Positions 42,542 through 54,098 of a stretch of DNA of 64,000 bases are shown here, piece after piece (positions within the stretch are counted from its first letter, which is position 1; each line of letters starts with the position of its first letter). Source of the stretch: Inonotus obliquus (Eukaryota; Basidiomycota; Agaricomycetes; Hymenochaetales; Hymenochaetaceae); assembly GCA_032164295.1 (NCBI GenBank), contig JAJHTX010000009.1, forward strand, positions 744,001-808,000, given 5' to 3'. The notes beneath the pieces were generated by a model, which had not been told where the DNA came from, ran no database searches, and saw nothing but the letters and a program-made list of their open reading frames with translations. The position numbers were made by a program, and so were the translations under genes.

Positions 42542-43891
42542 TAGGGTTCCACAGTGTAGCGTAAAGTCTGGAATCGTATGAAGGAATAGGACTTACTTTA
42601 CGGATCTGTATTGCTCGGTCCGTGTTCTGCATCAGCATCAAATTTAGGCGTAAATGACCGAATACGGCACATACGGCGTACGGTCATGTGATAGTGATCA
42701 GCTGCGCGATCTGCTCTGTCCATGACATGCCGCAGCTCTTTGTTCTCTCCCACATGCCCCTATCTTCTCGTTGGCGTGTCCGCAAGGCTAGGGTCACTGT
42801 GAATGCTCTCAACAGGTAAGTAGTAGCTTGTTTATTTAACAGAATGGACGATGTTTTACTGATATCACTCCACATTGAAGATCAGGTATCCATCATCGTC
42901 GCGTTCACATCATTATCTCTCTGGTCATCCTGATCGCACGTTGCAGACCCGGTGTTTGGTAATAAGGGGTGTTGATATATGTGGCCGGAAGGTGCGTACT
43001 CACATCACACAGTCCACATGAAATGGATGCTCATAGTATACTGCGTTGCAGAACATGAGTCTTGGAGAGACACAATGCACGTCGCATTGCAGAACATGAG
43101 CCTCAGTCGAAAAACAATATTTTTTATGTGCGTATTTCATATACAAAGCTTCGGGTTGATGCAGAAGGAGTCCCCGCCTTGCTTCGACTTATTGAAGACT
43201 CAAGGTCGTCACTTGAACATCGCTTTGCAGCTCGGTGTCCTTCAAGCACTTCAGCAAAGGACCAGAGCCATCGAAACATTGTAATCACTAAGGGTGCAAA
43301 TGTGGATCCTGTCCAAAACGATGATGCTCTATCCCCGTCCAAGAGCATGGTATTTGCTTTCATAGCAGGTTATGGCAGTGAGGAGGATACTAGTCCATTA
43401 GACGAACTCGACACTTACTTCAGTATGAAACGCGATAAGTCTTGGGATGTTGGAGAACCAATTCCATGGTGGTCCGCACGCCGTGCTCAGTTTCTGCACT
43501 TGTCAAAGTTTGCGTGTGAGATCCATGCCATTCCAGGTGAGTCGAAAACCTTCTTCTTGACATAATAGTATGTTGATGATCTTTGCAGGCTCCTCAGTCG
43601 CCGTCGAACGTGTATTCTCAGGAGGCAGAGATACTATTGCACTGTCTCGTGCCCGTCAGGGGTCAGAGACCATCACAACCCTTATGCTGGTGGTGAAACA
43701 GTGGCTACGTTCGAAAGACAGATCACACACTTCCTTCTTGGTGTCGTATATACGGTGTATTGCCGTATACTCCCGGTGCGTTTCCGTAGCTCACCCCGAA
43801 ATAAAAAATACGGAGCGTAAAGCACGGATCGTAACCCGTACTGTATCTTATCTTTACGCGCGTATCTGTATACATACGCTGCGGAACCCTA
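42542..43891 (+). mobile_element. hAT element with truncated transposase
   Basis: 1350 bp. The inverted ends tagggttcc/ggaacccta continue imperfectly. A perfect 8-bp target duplication catccatc flanks it (42534-42541 and 43892-43899), the hAT length. Internally it carries the C-terminal hAT dimerisation region only. Both ends share subterminal sequence with the MITE at 773-1421. Confidence 0.93.
43062..43740 (+). pseudogene. hAT transposase, C-terminal part
   Basis: The frame to 43536 reads DELDTYFSMKRD…PWWSARRAQFLHLSKFACEIHAIPG. A 52-nt GT-AG intron (43537-43588) follows, then SSVAVERVFSGGRDTIALS and TLMLVVKQWLRSK. This is the hATC dimerisation domain. The upstream DNA-binding and catalytic regions are missing, so the element is non-autonomous. 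Confidence 0.85.
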
Positions 43892-43899
43892 CATCCATC

Positions 43900-45099
43900 T
43901 CATCACCTGCCACTGACACGAAGAGTTCCTTCCTGCAGAATATTGCAATTAGCTTTTCAGGCTGGAACAAACCAAACATCCGCACACATCTTGGCACCTC
44001 GTCACTTTTCTCACCAGAGAAGGGCATAGGGAAGCAATGGAAACAGGCGGCAACGCTTAATGGAAAACCGTACACCATAGGAACAGTGCCTAGGAGCCCG
44101 AATGCGAGAGAAGCAGAGATCGAAAGATCGCCAGCTGGGAAAGTACGAGCGCGACGAAGATATCATCTCTCGGAAGTTCTGCTACTATAGAGCATTCAAC
44201 CGGTGCCGCGTTACATGCAGGAATAACAACATGAAAGCCCAAACTTACATTGTCGACCTCACAGCATCTGAGTACGGTGTCTCCCAATGTTCTGTTGCCT
44301 TCGGTTACACCAATTGGGCCACCTTTGCTGTCGAAGTCCTCAAACGAGTCCCCTACTCATGGACGTACATCGTTGCCCTTCACACCCACCTCCCTCTGTA
44401 AACCACTCTTTCGGTTTCCCGGAAGTCGCGAGAACCGCAGGATAGTCCCATCAGAGTATGAAACAGCTGAGTTTGACACTGGGATAAGACTGCGAAGAAA
44501 AGGTAACGCCTGGGTTGACATACTCGTTGCAAGTAGCAGGAAACGCATGACGAACCGGATGCGGAGATGAGACCGCGTGGAGCAAAGCTTAGGAAGGTAG
44601 GTACGCACCGGTCAACGTCGTCAACTTCTTTTTGAGAAACATCTTCCAGGTCTTGCAAGCAGATGACTGCTTGGTCCATTTCATTCTCCAGGTGGAATCT
44701 ATCCATTACTTGTATTCCTTCCGGAACCAGGCAAGTTCATACCAACATGTCGTCTTTCTGTGTATATTGATGTAGTCCCACCCAAGCTTTCAAAAGAACA
44801 GCTTATCTCAGTCCTACCATAAGTACTCCGACACCTTGGTTATCCAGACCACGTCTGTTATACGTATGCTTCGACGACTATCGAACAGATCCTCGTAATT
44901 AAGTGGGAGTTCCAGTTATTGTAAATGCTCAACACGTGCTTCCATTGTCTCTGGAGTAGTTGTTGTTCAGGTTCGATAAGGAGACATACGCAAGATTGCT
45001 CCCTAAATTATCAAAGTTGTTCTGGAGAGGATTGAATCGGGTGGTTCTCCGGAGAGAATGATTATCTGATGATATGTACGTGGCTGTTGCTGACCATGG
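43900..45099. other. Unassigned region after the hAT element
   Basis: Several short frames; one at 44250-44400 (SEYGVSQCSVAFGYTNW) may be remnant coding sequence of the NLR neighbourhood. Nothing firm. Confidence 0.3.
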
Positions 45100-46935
45100 T
45101 CTTTGACTTACATCCTTCCCAAATGTGTCATGCGTGTCATAATGACTGCCCATGCAACACTTGTCCACGCGCACCAGTCCCTGCTTCAATGTTTGGTTGG
45201 GTTACTCGGAGTGATCGCCAAGAACCCGAGTAATCCTGTTTTCGACCAGTATGTTTTTGAAAGTATCCCTGCCCTTGTAAGATCAGCAATAGCTCTCCTT
45301 CCGCAGGGAGACCGTCTGAAGATCTGTGCAGGTTTCCTGTCGCGGCATCACCAGAAACGCTTTCGACATTCAAGACAAATCTCTTTGGGCCATGCCTGAC
45401 CCAAAGTACTACGCCCTCCAAGGTCAGTCTCCATCCTCCATCCCCTGTGCACCATTCCGTCTGACCGTCTTCTACTCGTAAAACTCAGAGACACTGTGAG
45501 AAGGCCAAGCGGTGCTCCAATCTATGTACAAGTCACAATTGATAAGACAGCACACATCGATGTTGGCCCGGGTGGAAAGCCTTCCATGGCCAGCACGGTC
45601 ATTTTGTGAGTACTACTTGCTATTCGATTCAGCGAACGCTGACTGTAGCGCAGCTCGGACTTGGACACCAACGCTAGCTCTAACATTCGCCTGAAGCAAC
45701 GTAGAAAGGGCACGTGTGATCGTCGAGTCAGGTCAGTTGATGTCAGCGCTCAGGAATATTAATTGCTGGACAAGGACAATGGTATGGTACAAGTTCACCG
45801 CCTGAATTTGTCTCATGTTCTTCGTTAGTACTACTAAAACTCACTCCTGCGACAGCCGATGCAGTCCATATTCGACTCAAGACAGTGGATGCCTTCGGGC
45901 GGGCAGAGGCCGAGGTGGCGGACGCCGAACAGAGTGTAGGACAGATTAGAACACTAAGATCAGAATTCATTGTGGGCACGATTGGGTCTGTTATCAATGC
46001 ACTCGATGGATTGGTTACAGCTGTTGATACAGTTGTAGAGGTATTCATCTCATCACCCCCCTGCCGACGTTCTTCAGGCTCACGTCAGTCAACAGCTGCA
46101 CTCGTTGTTTGATGTGTTGTGGAAGGCAACCTTGGTGCTGTACAAGGCACGTTCTATTCTCATTGTATATTACTGCCTGACTGCAGGGAGTCAGATGATA
46201 TCAATGACCTTAAGGAAAGGCAAGACAAGATCATTACTTTGACTATTGCAAAGGGAGTCGATGCCATCAAAGTACCTCTTGCTGAACTACATCATTCAAC
46301 AGACTTGCAGAAAGAGTTGGAGGTGTTGATGGACCCCAGCAGAACGGACACATTGGTTTCTTGGAGGGACTCCGTCGGAGCAACACATCTACCACATTAT
46401 ACTTCAACACAAGTCCGAGGGAAGCCAGAATGACATCACGAGTTATTTGCAGAAGGAGATGAAGGAGTTGGTTGGAAGGAGAGCGCAGAAGGGACAGGCA
46501 TGAGACGATGCAGTTCAAAGACTCTCCGACACTGCAGATGGCGTGTTTATTTGGGCATCTACAGCGGTGAAAATAGTGGGCGATTCACATCAGCCATGCT
46601 GCCTTTCCGCTCGACAAAATCAACACCTCCATACACAAACCCCGTCTGTACTGGCTAGAGGTTCTTAGTCTGAAGAAACCCTTCAATCGTTTTGCTGGTA
46701 GTGCTCTGCGTGATGCTTGCATTAGGGTGGCCGTCAGTGATCCTTTTTATGTCACATGTGGTACACCTTGATTCATTTCTATGCAGTCTATTCATACGGA
46801 GATCTCATCCTTCCTCTGGGTGACCTATAGGCTTGCCCTGACATTTTCATCCCAATCACACAAAGTGCTCTCCACATCTACCTCTGTGCCATATTTCTCT
46901 GGAAAGGGGAATCGCGTGTTGCGGATCTTAAAAGT
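45100..46935 (+). pseudogene. Decayed NACHT-WD type NLR gene
   Basis: Pieces in order: PSGAPIYVQVTIDKTAHIDV (about 45500), a helical stretch FGRAEAEVADAEQSVGQIRT (45885-46050), FDVLWKATLVLYKA (about 46100), INDLKERQDKIITLTIAKGV (46200), then after a gap LYWLEVLSLKKPFNRFAG (about 46650) and QSALHIYLCAIFLW (about 46860). The last two match the region between NACHT and WD repeats in agaricomycete NLRs (…YWLEVLSL…, …PHIYLSALPF…). The nucleotide-binding core is deleted and the frames are broken. NLRs are thought to act in fungal nonself recognition. Confidence 0.6.
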
Positions 46936-46938
46936 ACA

Positions 46939-47000
46939 TCACGTGCAGCCAAACACTTTGTGCAAAACGCGTTTTGCACAAAGTGTTTGGCTGCACGTGA
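46939..47000. repeat. Perfect 62-bp palindrome
   Basis: Arms of 31 bases centred on aaaacgcgtttt, complementary at every position and ending abruptly on both sides. CACGTG-type motifs sit at both outer ends. Diverged relatives occur at about 50452-50500 and 52505-52600. Confidence 0.95.
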
Positions 47001-47473
47001 CTTTAATGCGGCACATGACAAAAAATCATATAAATATGGAACCACTATTCATTTATTTGTTCTACTGTGAGTCAAAATTAATATTAATAGATAACAATAT
47101 TGCATCAGCAGTATTAATGTCAACTTCATCAGGAGATCATAAGGGTCAGTTCAGTGCAAATCATTAGTGCCTTAGCACCCCAGAATCATTAGCTCAGCCA
47201 TTAGCTAATGAATGTCACAATCTTGTCACACCAATCTCTATTTGTGTGGTGTGGAGTGCTCTAAACTATCACGCCTTACATTGTGGAGTGCTAATGACGG
47301 CTAAGGATTTGCACCCAACTTACCTTAATGATGGTAGACAATGATGTCACATGTTGCTGCGGAAAAAACTGCACCGGTCCGAAGCGAAAAAAACAATCTC
47401 TACCTTTACTTCCACCCTTTCCCTCATAATCTGTCGTATTAACACCCAATTTCACAACAAATCATTTATCATC
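47001..47473. other. Upstream region of the Cys/His-cluster gene
   Basis: AT-rich with repeated cattag/ctaatg motifs (including cattagctaatg at about 47199). No gene; presumably the promoter of the gene at 47474. Confidence 0.35.
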
Positions 47474-49960
47474 ATGTCTTCTTTGCCACCTGCTGGCTTT
47501 GATACCACAGGCCCTGATCTAAGGCCGTGGACATGCCATTTCCGATGCACAAAAGCTAACAACCCTCCCTTTGGAGTACCGTTCAAAGCAAAGGATGGAC
47601 TGGCCTGTCAACAGGTAGTAGAATATCAGTAATTCCTCTCCTCTGTTGCGACTCTAACTATATTATCATAGTGTACAGAGTGTCGTACAATCTTCAAGCA
47701 CTATCCCAACTCTACCAGCTATCCCAACTCCGGGCTTCTGCCTTCAGCTCGCCTAGCTGCTGCTTCCAGGCCGAAAACAACAATCACATGTGCCGATAGA
47801 GGATGCATGGGTCGTGCCAACCTGTCATGCACATATAAACTGTGTGCTAGTCACTGTGCAGAGCATGTAGGTCCATGCAAGATACACAGGAGACAGGCCT
47901 ATGCTTTGGCAGGCCGGGAAAGCGACTTAGCCACCACATCCCTGCCAGCACCAATGCAGCAGCCATACCAAGCACCACACCTAGCAGCCGCACAGACCAG
48001 CAGCTCAAAGCAGCATGTCAATCATCCCAACCGACAACCATTGAGCATGCCTATTTCAGCGAATTGGGAAGCAGCCATCAATAGGTCCAGGGAGACCAGT
48101 AGTGAAGATGGAGTGGCAAGGGATATGGCAAAAGAGCTCAAGGAACAGCATGGGCTTCAGGGAACCATAACCTTCTTCTCAACCGTATGTATGAATTAGA
48201 TGGGGTGTCATATTTGTTCTAATTTCAACCATATTAAAGGAACAGCAAGAAGCAACACGTATTCAGGTATTACTCAACTCAGGAGGCCTGACTAGCATCC
48301 AGGCCATAAGGACACTCAATGCAAAATGCCATATTTCTCTGGGAATGTCTGATACCTGTAAAGCCACTCTATTCTATACTGGGAAGGTCTGGACCGAGAT
48401 AGGAGAGACCACTGTCATTCCAATCAGTCCAGATAGGAGGATCCTCTTCCGATCTGTAGACATCAGTGCTAGCACTGCCCAAGGAATGCCGCTCTTAAAG
48501 GAAGAGGAGCACTCACACCAGTATCGGTCCACCCTTGCAAAACGAAAGGGGGAGTCCTTACTATCTCCAAGAAAAAATACACCCGCTCAACCCTCATGGT
48601 TGTTGGGGAACAGCTCATCCCCCATCGAAAGCACCAGCTATAACAATGCCGTGGCAGGACCTAGCTCAGTACCAGCCTCTCAATGGCACTCCACCTCAAA
48701 CCTCATAACAGACCCTTCAATTACACACAGTCCTCCCAACTCACCCAACATATCACAATACAGCCCCCCACTTAATCAACTTCCGCTAGGCTCTCAAAGT
48801 TCTCAAAGCAGCCAGACATCTCTTCCCCAGGCCACTCCAAGATTCTCCACTAGCTGCTCCACTCCCACGGGCAGGAAGTTTCCAGGAGATTTTTCTGTTG
48901 AGGAGCTGCTGAAGGGGCTGAAGAGTATGGAGGAAAGGGCAGGTCGGAAAGGCAAGGAGACCAAGGCAAACTTATTTAAGACTACCTTCCCTGATGCAGA
49001 CAAATATTCGAAAAGTACATTACATAGGGTAAAGGGACATCTGCATGGCGCTGTGGAGTTATCCAGTGAACAGCACACGGAATTGCTTCAGCTGGCAATG
49101 GATCTGACCTATAAGGACTTCCTACGCCTGCTCTCCCTGTTTATAAAGGGCAGGGGGCCTGAGGCCAGGGCATTAGCCAACTCAATAAGGAATCCGCCTC
49201 CACCCCTCAAACCATTTGTTCCAGAGAGTCCCCGCCCAACTTTCTCCCAGAATGTCTTTCTGGACAAGGAAACAGAGTGAGTGCCTAGTGTCTCATGTTA
49301 ACTAGTGGACAGGATCTCACCCAAACGTCTAGGAGGCAGATAGTGGAGAAATCATTTGAGCATGGCTATCCAACTGCGGTAGACTGGACCAATGTGGCAG
49401 AGAGGGTTCAAGAAATCATCACCCTAGATTTCTTCCAGAAGGCTCTGCAGCAGCCAAATACCTTCTTCATGTCTGCTCACTCTTTGCAGCCTGGGTTGCA
49501 TGGCTAGTAAGCAACTATCATAGTTCTATGTAATAGGATTACTGACCTGTTGACTAGTTACGGTCAAGGACTCAGTAAAATATTGCTGGCATGCATTGAT
49601 CTGCAGGGTATGGAGTTTAGTGAGGGCTGCACTCCTGAGGCATTTATCCAGGCCCTAGTCCCCCACGTCTGCATTCAATTGATAATGCATGACCTTGACA
49701 TATCTGAAGCTGATGCAGGTGAGCATATGATCAGATCTAATCTATACTCCCATACTTTGGGGCTAGGAGGCTCCAATGAAGTTGAGGTGCTGTGTCAGCA
49801 ACTTACGGCTCAGCGCCATGCAGTCAGCCACTCTCAAGCCCACCAGGCACCTCTTGATGTAGAAGCAAGACCAGCTTGCCCCAAAGGAGCTTGGATGTCA
49901 GACAGCTCAGTCATTGTACTTTCTGACAGTGAATCAGATAGGGGCGGCTCGCTCCTTTGA
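47474..49960 (+). CDS. Cys/His-cluster protein with SIM-like tail
   Basis: Model: 47474-47614, 47672-48184, 48240-49276, 49306-49506, 49558-49960; 2295 nt, 764 codons plus stop. The N-terminus has two metal-binding-like clusters: WTCHFRCTK…CQQCTECRTIF (residues about 15-55) and CADRGCMGRANLSCTYKLC followed by HCAEHVGPCKIH (about 85-125). The second resembles a Cys-rich cluster I know from many basidiomycete hypothetical proteins. A Ser/Pro/Gln-rich middle follows, then a helical domain (RVKGHLHGAVEL…) and a C-terminus DSSVIVLSDSESD, which fits a SUMO-interacting motif. Function unknown; nuclear role likely. The third intron would be only 29 nt, so that boundary is doubtful. Confidence 0.6.
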
Positions 49961-50006
49961 TGGATACCCTTTTTTTTCATGTCCCACCTAATTCACCAGT
50001 CCAACC

Positions 50007-50125
50007 CCAGTCGTCCCTTATACACATGTTCTTCCCCTCCCCAGTCACTGGTCCAACTCCAGTCCCCCTTATACACATGTTCTTCCCCTCCCCAGTCACT
50101 AGTCCAACTCCAGTCGCTCCTTTGA
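50007..50125 (+). repeat. Tandem repeat, ~57-bp unit
   Basis: Two copies of ttatacacatgttcttcccc…ccaactccagt directly after the gene at 47474-49960, with a partial third. Confidence 0.75.
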
Positions 50126-50451
50126 CATATGTCCCCCTTTCACACATTGCATAAATTGTGTCTGCCCTTAAAAAAAGTGCCATTACCATGGGCAAAATGG
50201 AATATCAGTGGGTGCTTGTTTAAGAGTAGTTTTTTGCCCATATTATAAGCATCGACAAGTATAACAGCACATGATTTACATTTATAATGCCAGCTGGATT
50301 GATATTTATAGTAGAGGTCTAAAATATCTTCCAGGAAGGCAGGACCTTAAATATCAAAAACTTGGTGAATTTATTTATAATAGTAATACAAATGTTGATG
50401 ATTCATACCATGCTATTAATTTGCCCGCCTGCATGCCAATAACGACAGAAG

Positions 50452-50500
50452 TCACGTGACTCATGTCACTTCGTGCAGTGCAAATCGCGTTTTCACGGCG
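50452..50500. repeat. Diverged relative of the 62-bp palindrome / left TIR
   Basis: gtcacgtgac, then tgcaaatcgcgtttt and cacggcgggcaaaatag. The order matches the complement of 52505-52560 and elements of the palindrome at 46939. Confidence 0.55.
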
Positions 50501-50737
50501 GGCAAAATAGAATATCGGAGGGGGCGCTATTTAAAATTATTTCTTCGCCGATACTTTAAATATCAATAAACATCTTGGCTGGGCCGATATTCAACTTATA
50601 TCTCACGTGTCGATATTTTAAATATAAATATGGATATCCATCCGCGAGATATTTAAAAAATCCCTTTACTGTTATTTTTATCGACGTTCAAGACATCGAC
50701 TAGGCACATAATTTTAGATATCAGGTTAGATATCTAC

Positions 50738-51259
50738 TTGGGTGATATGGCCATGGATCAGCAACCGGAAATCAAATCGGCCATGCAGCCTTGTCTCGTC
50801 AACTTTCTAATCGAGATTCATTTTAGCTTCCGACTTCGTCTTGAGACCCTTTACCTTGCCACGAACATCGTCGACCGATACGTTTCGCGTCGTATCGTGT
50901 ACATGAATCATTACCAATCAGTTGATTGCGCGGTGTTGCGGATGGCAGCGAAATTCGAGGACGCGAAAGATCGCGTACCAACTCTAAACAACCTGGTTGG
51001 AATCTGTCTTGATACCTATGATGAATCCGCCCTCATCCAGATGGAAGGACATGTTCTTGCTACCATTCAGTGGACATTGGGTCATCCAACCGCAGAACCT
51101 TGGCTTCGATTCTATTGCTGTGGCTCGTTTGAAGAGAGTACGAAGGTTCAGTATGTCGCAAGATTTCTCACGGAAGTTACCCCTTCCTATCGCGACTTCA
51201 TCAAATTCTCGCCTTCGGCTGTCGCCCTCGTATCGCTCATACTTGCACGTCACATTTGA
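50738..51259 (+). pseudogene. Cyclin fragment (N- and part of C-terminal fold)
   Basis: 173 codons. MQPCLVNFLIEIHFSF, LETLYLATNIVDRYVSRR, VLRMAAKFEDAKDR and MEGHVLATIQWTLGHPTAE follow the cyclin box of mitotic-type cyclins (…LVDWL.EVH…ETLYL..NI.DR…). A second part (YVARFLTEVTPSYRDF) is the start of the C-terminal cyclin fold and stops early at 51259. It lacks a destruction box and upstream exons, so it is a captured or truncated copy rather than a working cyclin. Whether it is expressed is open. Confidence 0.65.
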
Positions 51260-52504
51260 TTGGAACAAGGGCGGATTTACGATGACTCGATAAGCCCGAC
51301 ATGATTGACCCCGTCCTGGGTATTTACATCAAGGTGGCTGCGCGCAATCGATTAGACTCGCTATGCGGGCTGGAGAGACTCATGGAATTGTGACGTATCG
51401 ACGAGAGCGGCGAAGTTGGACGGCCAGCCGTTCTTCCGGACATACAGGAGGTCTGGATCGAGGGTAACCCCCTTGTGGAGTCAGAAGAGAATCATCGCGT
51501 ACGGTGCTTTTATCATATCTGGAAAGAAGGGCAATCCATCTCGTTAGGCGGAATTTTACCATGAGCAATTGGAATGCAGCTCTTCCTGGGGGGAACTACG
51601 AAACGGAATGAGCGGCGTGGTGAAGATGGCTCTGCTCGTTGCCCGCCCATTGCCCACTGGTCGCCCGCTCAATATCCCTTTGAATGAAGCTTGAAATATT
51701 GACTTTGACGATATTCTTATCTGTATTTGAAATTTCAGCAATTTAGATATCTTGGCATATATTAAAAACATCAGTAAAGCAATAGATCAAATATCGCTTT
51801 ACATATTATAATCTGATCGATGTTTACACCTGTTTGAATGTTTAATGGCACTCCCAGGCAAGATCTGAACGAAATATAAACAGTTATGATCATGTGATGA
51901 GTGGGACTTTGTGAAAATTCCTTGTGTGCCCGACATCGACAGCATCATACAACAATCAGCAGTCAGTTCTTGTTCTTGAAACTCAGCATCTGTGTATAAT
52001 ACAGGGAGAGTGAGTGCTCTTAATTTACCCAGTACTGATCCATAATGCAGAAACCCCTTGAACGGCTATCGGATGTATGCTGCCTTGAAATCAGTAGCTA
52101 TTTATTTTTATTTTCCATAGCAAAACCTAAATTTTGAATTTTACGGAACAACAGATAGGATGAAGTTAACTCTGGTGCCAATTTTGTTGAATTTTATCAA
52201 GAGTTGAGCTCTGGAGAAAATAAATTGTTCGCGAGGGAGTGTGGAAGGTAGCTGGGATGTGAAGGATTTACGATGAAGTCCATTTTCCCATCTGCTTCCT
52301 GAAACTACTGAAACAAATTGTCTGCTTTCCTGACGTCACACAGATGCCATTATTCATTCAAACAGGTGTAAAATAACGTTAGACCGATATCCTTATTGAT
52401 ATTTGAGCGAAAAAATACATTAAATATCAGCTTAACCGGTATGCTTGCTGATACTAAAAATTATTGCTCGAAAACTATTTAAAATACAATTCCCGCTGAT
52501 CCTA
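51260..52504. other. AT-rich interior of the cyclin-bearing element
   Basis: Repeated atatc/gatatt motifs and acctgtttgaatg/caaacaggtgt inverted motifs (about 51829 and 52359). No gene supported. Confidence 0.4.
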
Positions 52505-52600
52505 TTTTGCCCACCGTGTTTGCACAAAGCGTTAAAGGTCACGTGACTCATTCCACTTTGTGCAAATCGTGTTTTGCTCAAAGCGTTTGGACGGTCACGC
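52505..52600. repeat. Diverged palindrome relative before the dioxygenase gene
   Basis: cactttgtgcaaatcgtgtttt…caaagcgtttgg…gtcacgcgac follows the order of the right half of the 46939 palindrome with substitutions. gtcacgtgac also occurs at 52552. Confidence 0.6.
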
Positions 52601-52666
52601 GACCTGGCTTTTTTTATACGTGTCACTTTTTTTCCTTTTTACTTATTCAACTCTGCTGTATCCAAA

Positions 52667-54098
52667 ATGAGAGATCTCAAGTCAAAGGATGTGAGAAAGG
52701 AATTTTTTTATACCGTAGTCTTGTTGCACCCCTAACTTTCTTGATAAAGCCAGAAGTCATAATCCCTCATGGATTGGAGGCCCTAAGGCCATTCATGATT
52801 GGAGCCAAGCACTGGTAAGTCAAGTGCCTTGCTTCTTTTACCTTTCTCTCATCATTTGAAGTCCAGAAAATTTCAAAATACATGGGCATGCTGGACTATT
52901 CCCCCTCTCGTCTTCTCATGGGCATCTTTGGAAGGAGGCTATGGACCTGCATCGTCATGACCTCTTGGGAACCGCTTTACCACATTCTCAATTTGAAAAC
53001 ATCAAAGTCCACCAAGTCAAACTCTCAGCAACAGAGCTGCGCCACTGCTCAACAGCATGGACAGGGGTTGTTGAATCCCTGCCTCAGGATTCATCAACTG
53101 GCAGCGGCCCCATTAGCAGGGTAGAGATGTTGATGTCTCAGGGTGACTGGGAGCACATGAGGAATGAGCCTGGGTATGTCTTTATTCTAGCTCTATTTCC
53201 ATTTTGTCCTCATTCTGCAAAATAGCCAATCTCAAATCATCCTGGACAGGGAGGGTAGGGTTCTGGTGGTAAAATGTGCCATGCCCAATTCTGAGTGGGA
53301 GGTAGAGCTTTATGAAAAGTCATACAGCTGGCTGGAGTTGGTAAATCAGGTTCAAAAGGCCCTGATCAAGTTGGAGGGGTCAATTCCTTCAGAGGAAAAG
53401 ACCTTATCTTCCAAAGAAAGGGGGGGCTTCCCCTCTCTTAATTTTGGCCTCAGTTATGGAGGAGGGCAGCAGGTAATGGCCCAACTCTGGTCCCTGTGCA
53501 TATCATCTTCTGACTCCTTCTTAGAAACCATCCTTTCTATCCTTGAAGGAGAAGTCCAAAGAGGCTCTTGAGTGCTTCTGTTCAGATGCGTTTGTGAAGG
53601 CCTACACAGGGCAGATGGCTGGTAAGTCAGTGACTTGACCTGCCTGGCATTTCTGACCCATCTGCAGAGCTCTTTAGGATTTGGCACCCAAAGCTGGCAA
53701 GGTTGTACTCCCTTGTCCAGCTGGAGTTGATTACGGTGGAGGGACTGGCATCTCTCTATTTCCCCAACCTCCAATTCCCTACAGAAACCCTCAACTATGC
53801 AGAGAAGAGTGCCACTGGGCTGCACATAGATGCTAAGAACCTTGCATTTGGCCTATGTGTTGCAGGCATTTTTGGGCACTTCCAGCACAGATCTGCCCCC
53901 CTCATCTTTCACCACCTTAAAACCATCATGGACTTAAGGCATGGTGACATTGTCTTCTTCCCATCTGCCACTGTTCCCCATGAAAATGGACCCATTCAAG
54001 GAGAAGACATACGTCGATCCATGGTATTTTATATGCCAGGGGGCTGCTTAGATGGATCCACCAGGGTCACCGCTGTCAGGGTGTTGGGAGCCAGATGA
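52667..54098 (+). CDS. TET/JBP-like 2OG-Fe(II) dioxygenase
   Basis: Six exons: 52667-52690, 52750-52814, 52862-53173, 53226-53472, 53525-53621, 53668-54098. Introns of 46-59 nt, all GT-AG; 1176 nt, 391 codons plus stop, in phase throughout. The C-terminal double-stranded beta-helix shows HIDAKNLAFGLC (Fe ligands His and Asp), GDIVFFPSATVPHENGP (second His) and RRSMVFY (Arg for 2-oxoglutarate). The upstream LSYGGGQQKPSFLSLKEK recalls the fungal family with a GGGQ…P motif. Members of the TET/JBP family hydroxylate methylpyrimidines in DNA and have expanded in basidiomycetes, where an association with KDZ transposons is known. The assignment to TET/JBP rather than another dioxygenase group is by motif only. 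Confidence 0.72.

Larger units (their letters stand above)
50484..52521. mobile_element. Candidate TIR element carrying a cyclin fragment
   Basis: Left end cacggcgggcaaaatag (about 50486-50502); right end is its near complement (ctattttgcccaccgtg, about 52505-52521). Inside both ends are AT-rich stretches with many atatc/gatatt motifs. A similar end (gggcaaaatggaatatcag) also occurs at about 50190, so the family has another partial copy. No transposase is present; the only coding sequence is cyclin-like. I could not identify a target duplication. Confidence 0.5.

Noticed and set aside
46939..47000. Palindrome as a bacterial-type terminator
   Set aside because: The sequence is fungal, no T-run follows, and the two arms meet without a loop.
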